This document shows, one piece after another, positions 60,446 to 64,000 of a stretch of DNA of 64,000 nt. Origin of the DNA: Chinchilla lanigera (Eukaryota > Chordata > Mammalia > Rodentia > Chinchillidae); assembly GCF_000276665.1 (NCBI RefSeq), contig NW_004955427.1:6802263-6866262 (forward strand), given 5' to 3'. Each line of letters starts with the position of its first letter. Positions within the stretch are counted from its first letter, which is position 1. A model generated the notes under the pieces. The model worked only from the letters and a program-made list of their open reading frames with translations. It had not been told where the DNA came from and searched no databases. Both the position numbers and the translations under genes were made by a program.

Positions 60446-62669
60446 TTTCATTATTGCTTGAACTGGGGCCACAGTAACTGATTATTATTATTTCTTAAAA
60501 ATGCAGAAATAGAGCACAGGGAGAGTCAGAGAAGAAAGGGAGAGGAACTGGGTATAAACTTTGAGGTCATGAGTACCCAGAAGTTTAAAAGAAACTAGAA
60601 GTCTACCTCACTACTCTGCCTGGTCCCCAAGACAATCAAGTTGCCACAATCAGACGTACTCACCACAGTCCCCTCAGCCACAGCTTCCCTACGGGAAGTG
60701 AATGAAGTTCAGGTAGCCATCATCTCTGAAGTGAAAACAAAAAACCAACGTTCTCCTCCTTGAAGATCTGCAGTGTTGATGGCTAAGGATTCCTCCTGTC
60801 CTCATGAACAAGATCTTGAAATTTATTTTTATTTGGGGAGAATAGATTCCTTGAATATATTGAGATGTCCTGTCCCTGACAATAAAGTTCTTTCCATTGA
60901 TATTGCTTTACTATAACTCTGTAATATCTTATAATCTCCACTGGAGTTATGTTGCAAGTGCGTTATTTATCTAGTATATGTTTAATTTTTAATAATTATA
61001 AATTTCTTAATTTTTATTATCTAATACAATAATTTTAGCCTGAGAAAAATAAAAATTCACATTATGGAAAATAATATTTTTATATTGTCTTTCTTAATAG
61101 GAGGCAATGTTTCTTAATACTTTTCCTAAGTGTTGACCTTCAGAAATATAGATGAGAAACATGCAGGTGTCTATGGGAGAAGGATTGGTCATCAAAAAGA
61201 GACCTTCCATTTTACTTGGTGACATAACAGATTATACAATTCACAGTATATCAAATATAATGACAATCATGAATATTTCTCTACTGTAAATCTTTAGTTA
61301 TAATTTTAAGTGATATTAATGATTAGCACTTAGAAGCTAACATAATTATAAATAAATATTTTTATAAAGTACAATGTATCTTTATAATGATTACTTGATC
61401 TTTAGATTACTATTAATCATCATAGCTCATATTCAATATTCTAAGATCTTTAAATATATAGTTAATTTTATATTCAACCTGGAGTTTATTATACAACCTG
61501 GATAGGAATTTCATACATTTTTCATCATTGTATAAGTGAAAGAATTGAGACAAAGTTATATGAAAGTCACATAAATAGAACCCATCCAACCGTATTCTAC
61601 CCCTTTAAAATTCTAAACATTACCATTATCTAGATTTTTCAACAACACATAATTTAATAGTTTCTTTTCTATGTACTTAATGTGATTCTATTTTTGACTC
61701 AGGATCTCATCATTTGCATTTGCCACTCAGTAAAAGCTAATTTTCAGAAGCACTTAAAAATAACTTTGAAAAATAAAACATAATTCAGAGAAATTTATTG
61801 TTGTAAATGTAGCCTGGGGTAGTAATTACATTGCATTCTTGAAAAGTTCATGTAGAATTTAAAAGGAAAAATGAAATGACTATTTTTATGATTATTAATT
61901 TGATTAACAGTTTTGAGAAATTTTGTTCACAATCTTGAGAATTTATAGCAATACATTAGTTTCATTTATAGCAATGTATTACTTTCATATGATACATGAA
62001 AAAATAAAAAATTGTGTAGTTTTTATGAAAACCACAATTTTTTCAGAGGGTTGAAATTTAAAAAGAACTCTAATGAAGAGCATGTGTTGAATTTACAAAG
62101 CAAAGTTTAGCAAATTATATTACAAACACAAATTCTTTCATATAATTCATGATCTGTGAATATATACTTTGGTAGTATTTTAATGCCTATCCATTGAAGC
62201 ACGTTTATATTAATTTTTAGGCCTCTGAGTTTGCTAAACGATGGAAAAGAGACTACTTGTTTCACAAGCTTATTGTAGAGACTGAGGAAAAAGACCTGTG
62301 GGGAAACACTTTTACAGGCCAAGTGTTTTAATGAGGAAAATTTCTCAGTATTTGCAGGATAAACTCCTAACATGCATGAAGGCCCTAGGATGTGAATCTT
62401 GCCCAAATACTTAACCTTTTTTACCTACACCCACTTCCTTGGTGCAAGACTACTAAACTCTAATAAGTAGTTCCTGGGGTCCGTCTATACAGTATTCATG
62501 GAAAGCACACAATTGTTGCAAACCCTGATAAAGTCCCAGTTCAAGACTTAAAGAAGCTCCATTTCTAGAACTTTCCGTAAGCTGTTTTAGCAGAGGGGTC
62601 TTTTCATTTCTTGGGCCAACTTTGTAAAAAGGCTATGTCACTATTATATTTTCTTCAGCTGTTCTTAGA
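60446..62669. other. no gene seen; very AT-rich from 60900
   Basis: 60446-60900 is mixed composition with a polyadenylation-like AATAAA. From 60900 to about 62100 the sequence is strongly AT-rich with long A/T runs and no recognisable element. Confidence 0.5.
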
Positions 62670-62800
62670 TATCCTCTACTAGATTATAAATTGTAAATTA
62701 TCTCTGGATGTCAAAACTGTTTTATTTGCCTTCAAATCCTGAGTCAACATATGAGACAAAACAGTGTCGTTATATATTTGTTGAGTAGATTATTAGAGTA
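62670..62800 (+). repeat. L2 LINE 3' fragment
   Basis: ACTAGATTATAAATTGTAAA, then CTGTTTTATTTGCCTTCAAA and TATATATTTGTTGAGTAG follow the L2 terminal order (AGATTGTAAGCTCC ... CTTGTTCATCTCTG ... ATATTTGTTGAATG). Confidence 0.55.
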
Positions 62801-62864
62801 ACACTGCTAGACATTGCTTTGAATAACTCTTGGAGGAAATGCTATACAGGAGAAAAATCACTGG

Positions 62865-63040
62865 GTCAGGATCAGGAGTGCTAGCTTCTTGTCATGGTTT
62901 TCCCACTGAGTATCGGTGGCTTTGGAGCACATAAGGAATCTTGAACCCAAAGGCCTCTATAAAATAAGACTGCTAACTTGGGTACTAGTACAATTCCTTT
63001 ATGGTTTTAAAGTTAAGTGAGGTACGGAGGTGACAGGCAA
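62865..63040 (+). repeat. MIR SINE fragment
   Basis: GGAGTGCTAGCTTCTTGTC, TTTTCCCACTGAGTATCGG, CCTCTATAAAATAAGACTGC and the following TTTTAAAGTTAAGTGAGG follow MIR order. Confidence 0.6.
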
Positions 63041-63316
63041 CAGAATTCCCATAGGAATGAAATGACTAATGACTGAGAAATGTTCTGTGTTAATTATCCA
63101 TGACAATTTCAAAAAGGTGTAATAAGGATTTATACAATTAAGAACTTAAAAATGTAAAGGAGTGAAGTAGGAATGCTTGACCTATTTTAGCGTGATATTC
63201 CTACATAAAATTTCTTGAAAACTTACTGAATTTTATGAACTCTAAAAAGTTACTGTCGGTCAGCCTTCAACCACTTTGACCAAAAAATGCCTGAAATAAT
63301 CAACTTGAAGGTTACA

Positions 63317-63450
63317 GTCCTGATGGGCCCGTTGTTTCTCAGGCCTGTGGGGAAGCAGCAGGCCGTGGGGAGTGTGCGACAGAGGAAGCTGCTTAGTTCA
63401 CCGCAGTCGGGAAGCAAAGGAGAGGGTCAGGTCCCAACATCTCCTCAGAG
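63317..63450 (+). mobile_element. unnamed rodent-type interspersed repeat (family A), partial copy 4
   Basis: CAGGCCTGTGGGGAAGCAGC, GAGGAAGCTGCTTAGTTCAC and GGGAAGCAAAGGAGAGGG match the middle of the 44 kb copy in order. Both ends are missing. Confidence 0.5.
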
Positions 63451-63715
63451 TGCACACATCCGGGTACCTAACTGCCCGCCCCCGCCCACCCCACATGGAT
63501 GATGAGATTAGAAATTGGGAATTGTTGACCCAAACACCAGCACTTATGATCACCAGACAGGTGCAAAAAGAGTTTACAATAACCTCTCAAAGGCGTAAAT
63601 AAGAGAACTTACAAAAATGGTCTGCATGGAAGCAGAAGAGCGCAAGGTATTTATTAACAGAGGAGTCATTACAAGCACACTTGAAACCTGTGATAAATAT
63701 TGTACTTGTCTTTGT

Positions 63716-63766
63716 CTCCTCTCTCTCTGTCTCTCTCTGTCTGTCTGTCTGTTTCTCTCTCTCTCG
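63716..63766. repeat. (TC)n/(TCTG)n microsatellite
   Basis: A compound CT-rich repeat with a TCTG/CTGT core. It is followed at 63782-63832 by a CAG-rich stretch. Frames over this tract are low-complexity. Confidence 0.95.
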
Positions 63767-63832
63767 CCTACTGAGCAAACTCACCAGCAGCAGCTCCAGC
63801 AGATGACACAGCGGCAGCAGCAACGGCCATGT

Positions 63833-64000
63833 AATGCTCAGAGCCTCTGTGAAATTTGCCTACCAGTCAATTTTCTTCAAAATTCTTCACTTTTCTCACC
63901 ACAATCAGTGCCAGCTCCCTGAGGACAAGATGTAGACAAAGATTTTAAAACTAAATTCCAATACAGATCAAATTCAACTGCAAACACTTGGACTCTGTGT
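63833..64000. other. no feature seen at the window end
   Basis: Unique-looking sequence that runs out of the window. Confidence 0.5.

Noticed and set aside
63617..63922. 101-codon frame with Leu/Ser and Gln runs
   Set aside because: It is made by the TC/TCTG and CAG-rich simple repeats.

Overview
This is a mammalian nuclear window, most likely from a rodent. One protein-coding exon is recognisable: the first coding exon of CBLB, which encodes the E3 ubiquitin-protein ligase CBL-B, on the minus strand at 10456-10620. The rodent assignment is an inference from the repeats. There are several tRNA-derived ID-type SINEs with intact target-site duplications, and two B1 (7SL-derived) SINEs, one clearly carrying the internal partial duplication known in rodent B1. 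There is also a recent L1 lineage, and no murid B2 was noticed. The particular mix suggests Castorimorpha (beaver or kangaroo-rat side) rather than mouse or rat, with moderate confidence.

Layout: 1-10455 is the intron that follows the CBLB coding exon, so CBLB reads leftwards out of the window. No second CBLB exon was recognised there. A strong 3' splice site with a branch point precedes the exon, so an untranslated exon must lie further right, inside a GC-rich CpG-island promoter at about 10840-12160. That island contains a 415-base run of N (11195-11609) which may hide the transcription start. CCAAT boxes, GC boxes and an ETS-type site lie right of the gap.

From about 12160 to 64000 the window is the 5' flank of CBLB, and no convincing protein-coding gene was found. 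It is a mosaic of repeats: a 5'-truncated sense L1 with ORF2 and 3'UTR remains (20880-24030), three antisense L1 3' ends, an L1 nested in another L1 (39480-41040), a solo MaLR-type LTR (52846-53306), four or more copies of an unnamed rodent-type repeat, and ID, B1, MIR, L2 and MER5-like fragments with several microsatellites. An exon-like acidic reading frame next to a B1 insertion (about 60136-60445) is the only other segment that hints at former coding sequence.

Functionally, the window shows the 5' end and promoter of a single immune-regulatory ligase gene with its flank. The L1 remains are visibly broken. I see no evidence of a previously undescribed system. The best leads are the hidden promoter and first exon, the one-codon change in the CBL-B glycine run, the nested insertions, and the exon-like segment.
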